Origin: Streptococcus parasanguinis
GTDB lineage: Bacteria > Bacillota > Bacilli > Lactobacillales > Streptococcaceae
Direction: 5' to 3'
Assembly: GCF_023109675.1 (NCBI RefSeq)
Contig: NZ_JALDUR010000002.1
Location: forward strand, 124,001-188,000
DNA length: 64,000 nucleotides
Shown here: in pieces, positions 47,552 through 55,809 of the stretch
How the letters are laid out: each line of letters opens with the position of its first letter
How positions within the stretch are numbered: position 1 is the first letter of the stretch
The notes under the pieces: model-generated
What the model was told of the DNA's origin: nothing
Databases searched by the model: none
What the model saw: only the letters and a program-made list of their open reading frames with translations
Translations under genes and position numbers: made by a program

Positions 47552-49300
47552 ATGGAATTAACAGCGATTTATCACAGGCCTGAATCGGAGTACGCCTATC
47601 TTTATAAGGACGGCCAGCTTCACATTCGCATCCGGACCAAGAAAGAAGATATCAAACGAATTGTCTTGCACTATGGGGATCCCTTTATTTTTATAGAGGA
47701 TCTTTATGAGGCAACTAAGGAAATGGACAAGGTGACGACAGACGACCTCTTTGATTATTGGCAAGTGTCGGTATCTGTCCGCCATGCCCGGATCCAGTAC
47801 CTCTTTGAATTAGAGGACACAGCGGGAGAGAAGGTCTTGTACGGAGATCGGGGTGTGGCAGCCTACAACAAGGAGAACCTGGACTTCGTCATGAACGGTT
47901 TTAAGCTTCCCTTTATCCATGAGATTGATGGGTGTGCTGTTCCAGATTGGGTGGCTCAGACGGTTTGGTACCAAATCTTTCCTGAGCGCTTTGCCAATGG
48001 GAATCCAGCCATTTCCCCAGAAGGTGTTCGTCCTTGGGATGCCTCTATTGCTCCTCAAGTATTGGATTTCTTTGGTGGTGATTTGCAAGGGATCATCGAT
48101 CACTTGGACTATTTGCAGGATCTAGGGATTACAGGGCTCTATCTTTGCCCGATTTTTGAATCGCCGAGCAATCACAAGTACGATACCATTGATTATTTTG
48201 AAATTGATCGACATTTTGGAGATAAGGAGACCTTCCGCCAGCTAGTGAAAGAGGCCCATGCGCGTGGGATGAAGATCATGCTGGATGCCGTCTTCAACCA
48301 TATTGGCTATGATTCACCCCAATGGCAGGATGTGGTCATATACGGGGAGGATTCGATTTACAAGGACTGGTTCCATATCAAAGAGTTCCCTGTCTCCTCA
48401 GAAAATCTGTGGAATAGTCGCAACTTATCTTACCATGCTTTTGCCTTTGCGGGCTTTATGCCTAAGCTCAATACGGCTAATCCTGAGGTGAAGGCCTATC
48501 TCTTGAAGGTGGCGACTTACTGGATTGAAGAGTTTGATATTGATGCTTGGCGACTGGATGTGGCCAATGAGATCGACCATCAATTCTGGCGGGATTTCCG
48601 TAAAGCGGTCTTGGCCAAGAAGCCGGATCTCTATATCCTCGGGGAAATCTGGCATTCGTCCCAACCTTGGCTCAAGGGCGATGAGTTCCATGCGGTGATG
48701 AACTATCCCCTCTCTGAAAGTATCAAGGATTATTTCCTGCGGGGGCATAAGGAGACGCAACGCTTCATTTGGGAAATCAATAGCCAGTCCATGTATTACA
48801 GGCAGCAGATTTCTGAGGTGATGTTTAACCTCTTAGACTCCCATGATACAGAGCGCATCTTGACGACGGCCAAAGGGGATCTTCAGTCTGTCAAGTCTGC
48901 TCTCACCTTCCTCTATCTGCAACGGGGTACGCCTTGTATCTATTATGGGACGGAGCTAGCCCTCATCGGCGGCCCAGACCCGGATTGCCGGCGTGTCATG
49001 CCTTGGGAGCGCGTGTCAGCAGACAATGACATGCTGAACTTTATGAAGGACTTGATCCAGCTCCGAAAAGAAGTAGCGGGCGTTATCCAGCATGGTAAAG
49101 TGAGTCTGAAAGAAGTAGAGCCAGATGTAGTGGCAGTAGAATGGCAGCATGAAGGTCACATTCTCAAAGCCTACTTTAACCACTCTAAGAAAGAATTTGT
49201 ATTAGAAAGAAGACAAGCAGATCTGATCAGCCATGGGACCATTTCCGATGATCGATTGATCATCCAACCAAATGGATTTGTTATTTATAGGGAAGATTAG
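47552..49300 (+). CDS. Neopullulanase / maltogenic amylase-type alpha-glycosidase
   Basis: A 582-residue cytoplasmic GH13 enzyme (GH13_20-like). An N-terminal beta domain (about 1-125) is followed by the barrel: WYQIFPERFANG, DAVFNH (244-250), nucleophile Asp336 (WRLDVAN), acid Glu365 (GEIWH) and SHDTER with His431/Asp432, then a C-terminal beta domain. It hydrolyses maltodextrins, cyclodextrins or pullulan. No signal peptide. Maltose-type operators overlap its promoter, linking it to dextrin use along with pulA at 16.4 kb. Confidence 0.88.
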   Translation: MELTAIYHRPESEYAYLYKDGQLHIRIRTKKEDIKRIVLHYGDPFIFIEDLYEATKEMDKVTTDDLFDYWQVSVSVRHARIQYLFELEDTAGEKVLYGDRGVAAYNKENLDFVMNGFKLPFIHEIDGCAVPDWVAQTVWYQIFPERFANGNPAISPEGVRPWDASIAPQVLDFFGGDLQGIIDHLDYLQDLGITGLYLCPIFESPSNHKYDTIDYFEIDRHFGDKETFRQLVKEAHARGMKIMLDAVFNHIGYDSPQWQDVVIYGEDSIYKDWFHIKEFPVSSENLWNSRNLSYHAFAFAGFMPKLNTANPEVKAYLLKVATYWIEEFDIDAWRLDVANEIDHQFWRDFRKAVLAKKPDLYILGEIWHSSQPWLKGDEFHAVMNYPLSESIKDYFLRGHKETQRFIWEINSQSMYYRQQISEVMFNLLDSHDTERILTTAKGDLQSVKSALTFLYLQRGTPCIYYGTELALIGGPDPDCRRVMPWERVSADNDMLNFMKDLIQLRKEVAGVIQHGKVSLKEVEPDVVAVEWQHEGHILKAYFNHSKKEFVLERRQADLISHGTISDDRLIIQPNGFVIYRED

Positions 49301-49304
49301 TAAG

Positions 49305-49343
49305 AAAGAAGCCTGGAATCGAGAGATTGCGGGCTTCTTTTTA
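49305..49343 (+). terminator. Terminator after the amylase gene
   Basis: AAAGAAGCC pairs with GGCTTCTTT over a ~19-base loop, followed by T. Confidence 0.7.
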
Positions 49344-49405
49344 TAAATAGTATCTTTATTCGCACCCTTATATTATAATAGGAGATGAGAAGGGGGGAGA
49401 CGGTG

Positions 49406-49924
49406 ATGAAGATGTTAGCAATCAATCCTATTTCGTTAAAAAAAAGAATGACAGAATTTCTGTTTGATTATCTTTTCATTTTAGCTTACCTAGTTCTTCT
49501 GTTTTTAGGTTCGATGCTTATTTACATCATCTTTTTTAATGGTGTCCCAGAGTTTACAGAAATTCAGTCGCAGTGGCTTGTATTTTTCACCTCTATTTTG
49601 CCAATCACGCTCCTTTTCACATTCTTTGATTATAAAAATGGTGGCAGTTTTGGGAAGGTAAAAGCGGGACTTGAATTGGTCTACCAGAAAAAAACAGTGC
49701 AGGCTAGCTTGATTAGAAATGTCATCAAATTTTTACCTTGGCAACTCGGTCATATGGGCACGATTCATGGTTTCTATAGTGATTTTGATGTGTTATCCAT
49801 TATCCTCTCGTTTTCAGCAACTCTACTCGCAGTTTTGCTACTGGCAATGACAATGTTTAGAAATGATAAGAGGCATCTAGGAGACCTGCTAGCCCATACG
49901 CAAGTGCAACTAAAAGGTGACTAG
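49406..49924 (+). CDS. RDD-family membrane protein
   Basis: A ~172-residue protein with four predicted helices. The N-terminal segment KKRMTEFLFDYLFILAYLVL and GGSFGKVKAGLELV are in RDD-family style (charged R/K, D residues at helix ends), and RHLGDLLAHTQV closes it. ATG 49406 has a long GGGGGGAG 7 bases upstream and is preferred to 49385. Function of RDD proteins is poorly defined; some affect ion or osmotic homeostasis. Confidence 0.7.
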   Translation: MKMLAINPISLKKRMTEFLFDYLFILAYLVLLFLGSMLIYIIFFNGVPEFTEIQSQWLVFFTSILPITLLFTFFDYKNGGSFGKVKAGLELVYQKKTVQASLIRNVIKFLPWQLGHMGTIHGFYSDFDVLSIILSFSATLLAVLLLAMTMFRNDKRHLGDLLAHTQVQLKGD

Positions 49925-49981
49925 GATGAAATGTTAGGCTGTCGATAAGAAAAAATGGAAACATAGCTAGGAAATAGGGCT

Positions 49982-50167
49982 ATGAATGAGACTCTAGAAT
50001 TCACAAATCTTTGTATGGTAAGAGACGGCGATAGAGTTCTTGTTATGGATCGTGAGAAAGAGTCTAGGCAAGGAATGACATTGCCTGGTGGTCCTGTCAC
50101 AAATGTTGAGTCTTTTATGGAACCAACTCATTTTTTAACATCATTAAGAATGAGTTGCTATATTTAA
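49982..50167 (+). pseudogene. Truncated NUDIX hydrolase (MutT/MutX-like)
   Basis: A 61-residue ORF whose first ~45 residues (LEFTNLCMVRDGDRVLVMDREKE, then LPGGPVTNVESF) are a typical NUDIX N-terminus like streptococcal MutX. The Nudix box that should follow (REVKEETG-type) is absent; GGH is GGP and the frame ends in unrelated residues (MSCYI). The gene has lost its catalytic part by deletion. A hairpin GGAGAA/TTCTCC follows near 50224-50240. Confidence 0.75.
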
Positions 50168-50315
50168 ACAGGGATTAATAAAACCGTTATTGAAGGATTC
50201 TATAGGAATTGTTTTGAGTGACTGGAGAAGTTAATTCTCCTAGTGTTGAGTGACAATATTGTTTTATTAAGCACAAAATAACAAATTAGACTAAAAACAA
50301 GTAAAGGTATTCATT

Positions 50316-50903
50316 ATGAAAAAATTTTTGATATTTATTTTTACAATGTTTGGATTGATGTTAGGAATGTTAGCTATGATATATAATGAATATATTCGAG
50401 CTTATGAAGCGGCTCATCATAGATCAAGCTTTCCAGAACCGAAAGAAAATTTACTAGTACCAGTAAGTACAAGGGCATATGCAAAAGCTAAATCTTGGTC
50501 AGAGAAATCTCCTTTATCGAAGCAACAAATTAAAAATTATCTTACTAAGTATGGCAGGTATTCAGAGTATACTTCCCAGTCCGCTGTCAATAAGCTTAAT
50601 ATAGACTGGAAAGAGCAGGCTGTTTTAAGAGCAAAATCATATCAAAAGTTTCATTATTCAAAAGAAAAGTTAGTTGGGCAACTTGTAGATGTTGATCTAT
50701 TTACTCCAGAAGAGGCTGACTATGCTATAGAAAAAGTTCATTTCGATTGGAAAGAGGAAGCTGTGAAAGAAGCGGAATCTTCTGCAAACGGTGGCAATAT
50801 TTCGAAAGAAAGGTTATTAGAAATACTTGTTGAAAATAGAAAATTTACTCAAGAGGAAGCGGAGTACGCAATAGAACATGCTCAAGTAGATTGGTTAAAT
50901 TAA
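50316..50903 (+). CDS. Ltp-family surface protein with three tandem repeats (copy 1)
   Basis: A 195-residue protein. Residues 1-25 are a signal anchor without a lipobox Cys. Three ~45-residue helical repeats follow (about 54-98, 99-145, 146-195), each with SK-x-x-(L/I), FTxEEAxYA and a closing (I/V/F)DW; this is the host cell surface-exposed lipoprotein (PF07553) repeat. Related Ltp of a Streptococcus thermophilus phage blocks phage DNA entry. A second copy lies at 51879-52613, with matching 5' and 3' flanks. Confidence 0.75.
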   Translation: MKKFLIFIFTMFGLMLGMLAMIYNEYIRAYEAAHHRSSFPEPKENLLVPVSTRAYAKAKSWSEKSPLSKQQIKNYLTKYGRYSEYTSQSAVNKLNIDWKEQAVLRAKSYQKFHYSKEKLVGQLVDVDLFTPEEADYAIEKVHFDWKEEAVKEAESSANGGNISKERLLEILVENRKFTQEEAEYAIEHAQVDWLN

Positions 50904-51226
50904 ACAATAATTTTACTATTGATTTGAAGAACTTAAAAGAGGCTGATGAATCTAAAATAGCTACGATAGAAAGTAATGAAAAGTGGCATAATGAAAATAA
51001 GGACACAATTTCTATTTATGATCGCTATTTGAACAGTGATGATTACAAAACAAGTCCAATGAAAAATATTCAAGATCAACTGAAAACATTTTTGATGGAC
51101 CATCACTACTATGAGGTCGCTATTCCGCTGATTAGACAATTTAGTAAGAGTTACGATCATTATTATAAAAAACTAACTGAGGCAAGTGACTATTATTTAA
51201 AGCAAAAGGGTGATGCTCCACAGTAA
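50891..51226 (+). CDS. Hypothetical ORF, probably a gene remnant
   Basis: A 111-residue open frame starting with TTG inside the end of the Ltp-like gene and with no ribosome site. It is hydrophilic, rich in Asp, Lys and Tyr (DHHYYEVAIPLIRQFSKSYDHYYKK), and ends before a terminator at 51266-51304. No family is recognised. It looks like the C-terminal part of a lost larger protein, fused next to the Ltp copy during the duplication. Confidence 0.4.
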   Translation: MVKLNNNFTIDLKNLKEADESKIATIESNEKWHNENKDTISIYDRYLNSDDYKTSPMKNIQDQLKTFLMDHHYYEVAIPLIRQFSKSYDHYYKKLTEASDYYLKQKGDAPQ

Positions 51227-51265
51227 ATCGGAAATTAATATCCTTCATAAGATTTTACGATTAAG

Positions 51266-51304
51266 AGATAGAGTGAGGGATGACTTGCCCTTGCTCTATT
51301 TTTC
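51266..51304 (+). terminator. Terminator between the two Ltp copies
   Basis: ATAGAGTGAGGG (51268-51279) pairs with CCCTTGCTCTAT (51288-51299), then TTTTT. Confidence 0.85.
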
Positions 51305-51376
51305 GGTTCCTTTAGTTGTAGTTTTCACTACATAGGTGTATAATGTGTCCTTAGATAAACAAATGAGGAATTTACT

Positions 51377-51688
51377 ATGGAATTAAAAGATTTTACAGAA
51401 AAAGAACAAGAACAAATCAACCAAGGTTTGAGTACAGCTGAGATTACTGATAAAGAAGCGGCGAAGAAGTTGCTCGCTTTAGTCCCGCAAGAATGGATCA
51501 AACGTATTCCATTCTTTGTCAGAGGGCATGCGACGACCAAGACAGTTGAGCGTGTAGCCAAGCAATCCCCTGAACTCTATGCCGTGGCTAAACGTCAAGG
51601 GGACCTTCCTGAAAAAGAAGGAGAAGAGCTCCGCAAGATTATGACAGCCATCTTTGAAGAAAAGATGAACAAACACAAGATTAAATAA
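51377..51688 (+). CDS. Conserved small cytosolic protein of unknown function
   Basis: A 103-residue, charged helical protein (MELKDFTEKEQEQINQ; WIKRIPFFVRGHATTKTVERVA; EEGEELRKIMTAIFEEK-like end). GAGGAA precedes ATG 51377, and a likely TATAAT lies ~35 bases upstream. Codon use looks core-like, unlike the AT-rich Ltp genes on both sides. It has its own terminator (51720-51752). No function is recognised. Confidence 0.65.
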   Translation: MELKDFTEKEQEQINQGLSTAEITDKEAAKKLLALVPQEWIKRIPFFVRGHATTKTVERVAKQSPELYAVAKRQGDLPEKEGEELRKIMTAIFEEKMNKHKIK

Positions 51689-51719
51689 TCCTTTATTATT
51701 TTTTATCTCACATTGAACG

Positions 51720-51752
51720 AGTGATTGCAGTTGAAATGCAGTCACTTTTTTA
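51720..51752 (+). terminator. Terminator after the 103-residue ORF
   Basis: AGTGATTGCA (51720-51729) pairs with TGCAGTCACT (51737-51746), then T run. Confidence 0.85.
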
Positions 51753-51878
51753 TTTACTAGCATAGAGACTTTTACACTAGTAAATAAAAATGAACAATAT
51801 TTCATGGTATAATACTAATGAATGTAGTTCAAGAGGATGAAAGATTCCATTGGAAAAAAACAAGTAAAGGTAGTCATT

Positions 51879-52613
51879 ATGAAAAAATTTTTGATATTTA
51901 TTTTTACAATTTTTGGATTATTTGCAGGAATGCTAGCTCTGATGGCAATTGAGTATCAAATAAGTTATAATAAATGGATAAATTCACGTTCAGGATCACA
52001 GTTGACTAATCCTGTACAAAAATACTCTTCTTCAAGTGATGGAAATAAGGATGATTTAGAATCATCAAAACAAGAATACGCTTCTTCAAGTGATAGAAAA
52101 AATAAGGATGATTTAGAATCATTAATGAATATGTTTATGAAAAGACTATTTCCTCCAACTTTACTAGATCCAGATTATACATATGCATATGAAGAAGCTA
52201 AATCTTGGTCAAAAAAGCATTTATCGAAGGAGCAAATTAAAATTTATCTTACTAAGTATGGCAGCAGCTATTCAGAGGATGCTACTCAGTACGCTTTAAA
52301 TAAGCTTAATGTAGACTGGAAAGAGCAAGCACTTTTAAGAGCAAAATCATATCAAGAGTTTCATTATTCGAAAAATAAATTGGTTGAGCAACTTATAAAT
52401 ATTGACAAATTTACTCAAGAAGAGGCTGATTATGCCATAGAACATGTTCATTTCGATTGGAAGGAGAACGCTGTGAAAGAAGCAGAATCTTCTTCAAACG
52501 GTGGCAACATTTCGAAAGAAAGGCTATTAAAAATACTTGTTGAAAATAGAAAATTTACTCAAGAAGAAGCTGAGTATGCAATAGAACATGCAAAAATAGA
52601 TTGGTTGAATTAA
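51879..52613 (+). CDS. Ltp-family surface protein with three tandem repeats (copy 2)
   Basis: A 244-residue paralogue of the protein at 50316. Start ATG 51879 sits in the same context as copy 1 (ACAAGTAAAGGTA, 10 bases before ATG). It has the same signal anchor (MKKFLIFIFT) and the same three FTxEEAxYA repeats at the C-terminus. Between them is an extra ~60-residue Ser/Asp/Lys spacer containing two near-identical stretches (SSSDGNKDDLES and SSSDRKNKDDLES). It is cell-surface exposed; a role in phage exclusion is only suggested by the family. Confidence 0.75.
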   Translation: MKKFLIFIFTIFGLFAGMLALMAIEYQISYNKWINSRSGSQLTNPVQKYSSSSDGNKDDLESSKQEYASSSDRKNKDDLESLMNMFMKRLFPPTLLDPDYTYAYEEAKSWSKKHLSKEQIKIYLTKYGSSYSEDATQYALNKLNVDWKEQALLRAKSYQEFHYSKNKLVEQLINIDKFTQEEADYAIEHVHFDWKENAVKEAESSSNGGNISKERLLKILVENRKFTQEEAEYAIEHAKIDWLN

Positions 52614-52648
52614 ACAATAGTTTTAATTTTGATTTTTATAACATATTG

Positions 52649-52677
52649 AAGAGCTGGACAATTTGCCAGCTCTTTTT
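52649..52677 (+). terminator. Terminator after Ltp copy 2
   Basis: GAGCTGG, ACAATTTG loop, CCAGCTC, then TTTTT. Confidence 0.85.
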
Positions 52678-52813
52678 GCTGTTTATTAACTTTTCTCATT
52701 TCGTAAAAAATAGTTGGAGCAAAGCCAGTTTTAAACTATAATATAGGAGAAGGATTATCAATATGAAAAATTTATGGTACAAATATTTTAATCAATAGAG
52801 AAGGAACCAATCT

Positions 52814-53701
52814 ATGAAACCATCTAAAAAAATCATGCTCCTTACTAGCTGTGCTTTGGCGATCTTTGCTTTAGTAGCTTGTGGGACCAACCAAAAGCAA
52901 TCCAAGGAAAAGAAGGAAACTTCCACTGTGCAGAAATCTAGTTCAGACAAGGAGCACTACAAGGGAACATACAGCAACCTCAATAGCAAGGCTAGTGTCG
53001 AAGAAGTGCGCACTCTCTTGTCTGCTTATTTGGATCAGGAGAGTGTAGACAAGTTTCTTGGTCTAGTAACGGACTATGATAGCATTGTCGGCTCGGTCGG
53101 TTTGACGGGTGACTTCAGCAAGTTCAAGAAAACAGACTACAATGTCGAGAAGATCAGTGACTTATGGACCAAGCAGAAGGGCGATTTTGTCGGGACCAAC
53201 TGCCGGATCAATAGTTATACCTTGCTGAAGAATCGCATCGAGATTCCTAAGATGAAAGCGGATAGTGAACTCTTGTTCGTGGATAATGATGCCATTGACA
53301 AAGGGAAGATCTTCGATGAGGCAGACAAGGAAGTTTTTAACATTCTGTATTCACGGGTTCCGACAGAGGCGACAACGGATGTCAAAGTCCATGCCAAGAA
53401 GATGGAAGAGTATTTTTCAAACTTCAAGTTCAATGAAAATGCACGCATGCTTTCCGTTATCGTTCATGATAACCTAGACGGAAATACCCTTTTTGTCGGC
53501 CACGTCGGTGTCTTGGTTCCTGCAAAGGACGGCTATCTCTTTGTTGAAAAGCTAACCTTTGAAGAGCCTTACCAAGCCATCAAATTTGCGACCAAGGAAG
53601 ATGTTTACAAATACTTGGAGACCAAATACCAGGACTACACAGGCGAAGGTCTAGCTAAGCCCTTTATCATGGACAATGAAAAATGGGTAGAGATGAAGTA
53701 G
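52814..53701 (+). CDS. DUF4300-type lipoprotein
   Basis: A 295-residue lipoprotein. Signal peptide with lipobox LVACG (Cys near residue 23), then a Lys/Ser-rich linker, then a globular domain beginning TYSNLNSKASVEEVRTLL and including NCRINSYTLLKN and HVGVLVPAKDGYLFVEKL. This layout is that of DUF4300 proteins of streptococci. Function is unknown; it sits on the outer face of the membrane. A small membrane protein gene follows after 3 bases, so they are likely cotranscribed. Confidence 0.8.
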   Translation: MKPSKKIMLLTSCALAIFALVACGTNQKQSKEKKETSTVQKSSSDKEHYKGTYSNLNSKASVEEVRTLLSAYLDQESVDKFLGLVTDYDSIVGSVGLTGDFSKFKKTDYNVEKISDLWTKQKGDFVGTNCRINSYTLLKNRIEIPKMKADSELLFVDNDAIDKGKIFDEADKEVFNILYSRVPTEATTDVKVHAKKMEEYFSNFKFNENARMLSVIVHDNLDGNTLFVGHVGVLVPAKDGYLFVEKLTFEEPYQAIKFATKEDVYKYLETKYQDYTGEGLAKPFIMDNEKWVEMK

Positions 53702-53704
53702 AAG

Positions 53705-54121
53705 ATGAAAGACAGCGTGTTAGAGTTTAGAAAGATGATGGAGTATGCTCCAATTCTATATGTGCTAGTTTTCTTGCTCTTTTTCACTCTTCTCCTTATC
53801 TTGAGAAGAAGGGCAATCGCGAGACGTAGTGGTGGTCCCTTCTTTGCGCCCTTCCATATTAACCGTGAAATCTTCTATATCCATGTTGCTCTGTGTTTCA
53901 GTCGTCGCAGGATCCCACTGAAAGAGATCAAGCAAATCACCTATGCAATTTTTCGTGGACGATCTGGTGGTGGGGCTCGCTATGCTTTTTATATCGAGCT
54001 TAGAAATGGAAAGACTATTCCCTTCTTTTTTGGAAAAAGCAAGCGGAATGAAGAGCTAGTGGACAAGCTCAAACGAAATGCAGGTAGGTATGGGTTTAAG
54101 GTAGATAGCACTGGTAATTAA
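53705..54121 (+). CDS. Small membrane protein with a PH-like soluble domain
   Basis: A 138-residue protein with one strong helix (about residues 14-34, PILYVLVFLLFFTLLLILR) followed by a basic, beta-rich soluble part (RRRIPLKEIKQITYAIF; ARYAFYIELRNGKTIPFFFGKS), which reads like a bacterial PH-type domain. It follows the DUF4300 lipoprotein immediately. No function recognised. Confidence 0.6.
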   Translation: MKDSVLEFRKMMEYAPILYVLVFLLFFTLLLILRRRAIARRSGGPFFAPFHINREIFYIHVALCFSRRRIPLKEIKQITYAIFRGRSGGGARYAFYIELRNGKTIPFFFGKSKRNEELVDKLKRNAGRYGFKVDSTGN

Positions 54122-54143
54122 TTGAAAGAAAAAGGAATCGCGA

Positions 54144-54899
54144 ATGAATAGAAAGCAAGCCCTATCTATGTATTTGTTAGGGACCTTTGGTCAAGTATTA
54201 GGAGTCAGCCTTCTGGTTTGTTTTTTAAGAGCAGGAGGAGTCAAGGTTGATTTTACATCATCATTGGGGATCATCGCTGTTGCTTTAGCTGGCTTATCAT
54301 CTGCTTTTTGGGGGAGTCTTGCTAGTATTGGCTACCATCAATCTAGTTTCAAACAAGTTCTCAAAGATTTTTTTCAAGTCAAAGACAGTTTATCTAATTA
54401 TTGTTTAGTGCTCGTTTTCTTGCTGCTCGACTTTTTCCCCTTTATCTTTGGTGGTAAGATAACCACTCAATCGTTGGTCTTGCCAGTAGTACTCTTTTTT
54501 AAGGCTCTTCTTTTTGGTGGAGTTGAAGAAATTGGCTGGCGTTATTTCTTTCAGCCAACTTTGGAGGAAAAAATACCGTATCTTTCAGCTACTTTAATCA
54601 CCTTTTTAGCCTGGTCTAGTTGGCATCTGTTATACTTCTACATTGATGGTTCTTTAGGTGTCATTCAGTTGCTTCCGTTTCTAGTAGGTTTGCTAATTAA
54701 CTGCTTTATCTTATCGGCCTTGTATCATAAAACGCAAAATTTATGGCTCAGTGTCATGACCCATGCCTGTATCAATTCCTTGTCTCAGATTCTAGTGAAT
54801 GAAGAGGTATGGCTATCTATCGTCAGTAAAATTCTTATTATTAGTTTAGCAATCTGGATTGCAAGAAAGAAGTATGTAACTGTAAAGGAAGAAAAATGA
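54144..54899 (+). CDS. CPBP-family intramembrane metalloprotease (copy 2)
   Basis: A 251-residue membrane protein with about seven helices. Motifs: FGGVEEIGWRYFFQP (EExxxR), WSSWHLLYFY (His), and THACINSLSQ (His/Asn). The CPBP family includes bacteriocin-immunity and CAAX-type proteases. It overlaps the next CPBP gene by 4 bases (ATGA), so both are made together; they differ enough to be an old duplication. Confidence 0.85.
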   Translation: MNRKQALSMYLLGTFGQVLGVSLLVCFLRAGGVKVDFTSSLGIIAVALAGLSSAFWGSLASIGYHQSSFKQVLKDFFQVKDSLSNYCLVLVFLLLDFFPFIFGGKITTQSLVLPVVLFFKALLFGGVEEIGWRYFFQPTLEEKIPYLSATLITFLAWSSWHLLYFYIDGSLGVIQLLPFLVGLLINCFILSALYHKTQNLWLSVMTHACINSLSQILVNEEVWLSIVSKILIISLAIWIARKKYVTVKEEK

Positions 54900-55651
54900 G
54901 CAAATTTATTTCAAAACAATCAGTCGCTATCTGGTATGCATTGACTGCCCTCCTTGCTACTTTTCTAGTAGGTCAAGTTATCCTTTTCTTTTTCCCAGAT
55001 AGGAGTAGTTTGGGTGCCTCACTACTGTTTATCCTAATGAACTTGATTCCCATGATTGTGGCGGCTGTTTTTTCTCTGGTGTTGAGTGAAGTCAACTCCT
55101 TGGGTGAATTTTTCAAAAAGGTCTTTCTTCAAAAAGAAAGTCCCCTATCCTGGATCCTAGCATTCTTCATCCCCGTCATTTATTATGGGATTTCCATCCT
55201 GCTCATGAATGTTCGCTTTACTGGGAACTCCCTCTTGGCCTTCTTCCTTTATTTCCCCTGGACATTATTATATGGCGGTCTAGAAGAAGTCGGTTGGCGT
55301 TGGTTTTTACAAGATCATCTTTCCTTTAGTAAGCACTTTATACCTAAAATGATGCTTCTTTCCATTGTCTGGTTCCTCTGGCATATTCCTATCTATCAAC
55401 TCCCTTGGATTACAGCAGGTTCGTCCAACTATCTCATCTTTTACCTGATGATTTTAGGGAATACCTTCCTATTTGGAGCGCTCAAGGAGTACTCGAAAGG
55501 TGCTGTTCCTTGTATCCTCGCTCACATGCTGATTGATAGTCTAGCTGTCCTTATGCTGGTTCAGAGTTCTCTTCCTCAGATTATCCTTCTGGTTATGTTC
55601 GAAATCCTAGTATCCTCTTGGCTAGTAGCAATACGAAAATCGGAAAAATAA
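54896..55651 (+). CDS. CPBP-family intramembrane metalloprotease (copy 3)
   Basis: A 251-residue CPBP protein with YGGLEEVGWRWFLQD (EExxxR), WFLWHIPIY (His) and AHMLIDSLA (His/Asp). Its start overlaps copy 2 by 4 bases. Two different CPBP proteases in one operon behind a lipoprotein suggest a small membrane-processing or immunity module, but no bacteriocin gene is visible nearby. Confidence 0.85.
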   Translation: MSKFISKQSVAIWYALTALLATFLVGQVILFFFPDRSSLGASLLFILMNLIPMIVAAVFSLVLSEVNSLGEFFKKVFLQKESPLSWILAFFIPVIYYGISILLMNVRFTGNSLLAFFLYFPWTLLYGGLEEVGWRWFLQDHLSFSKHFIPKMMLLSIVWFLWHIPIYQLPWITAGSSNYLIFYLMILGNTFLFGALKEYSKGAVPCILAHMLIDSLAVLMLVQSSLPQIILLVMFEILVSSWLVAIRKSEK

Positions 55652-55809
55652 AGTTTAACCTCTTTCTGTGAGAGTCTGTCATCTTCACCCTTTAGGACTT
55701 CAATGTAGAGTCCATAAAATGGTATAATCAGTTTAACGAAGAAACTAGAGGTAGGACCATAGTTTTAACACAGTCTGATATTTATTTACTAGGTAAGGGG
55801 GGAAAGACC

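Noticed and set aside
50891..51226. Considered as a genuine partner gene of the Ltp-like protein
   Set aside because: No ribosome site, TTG start inside the upstream gene, and copy 2 has no equivalent downstream; treated as a remnant.
52760..52800. Short ORF beginning ATGAAAAATTTATGG before the lipoprotein gene
   Set aside because: Ends after about 11 codons and shows no conserved feature.
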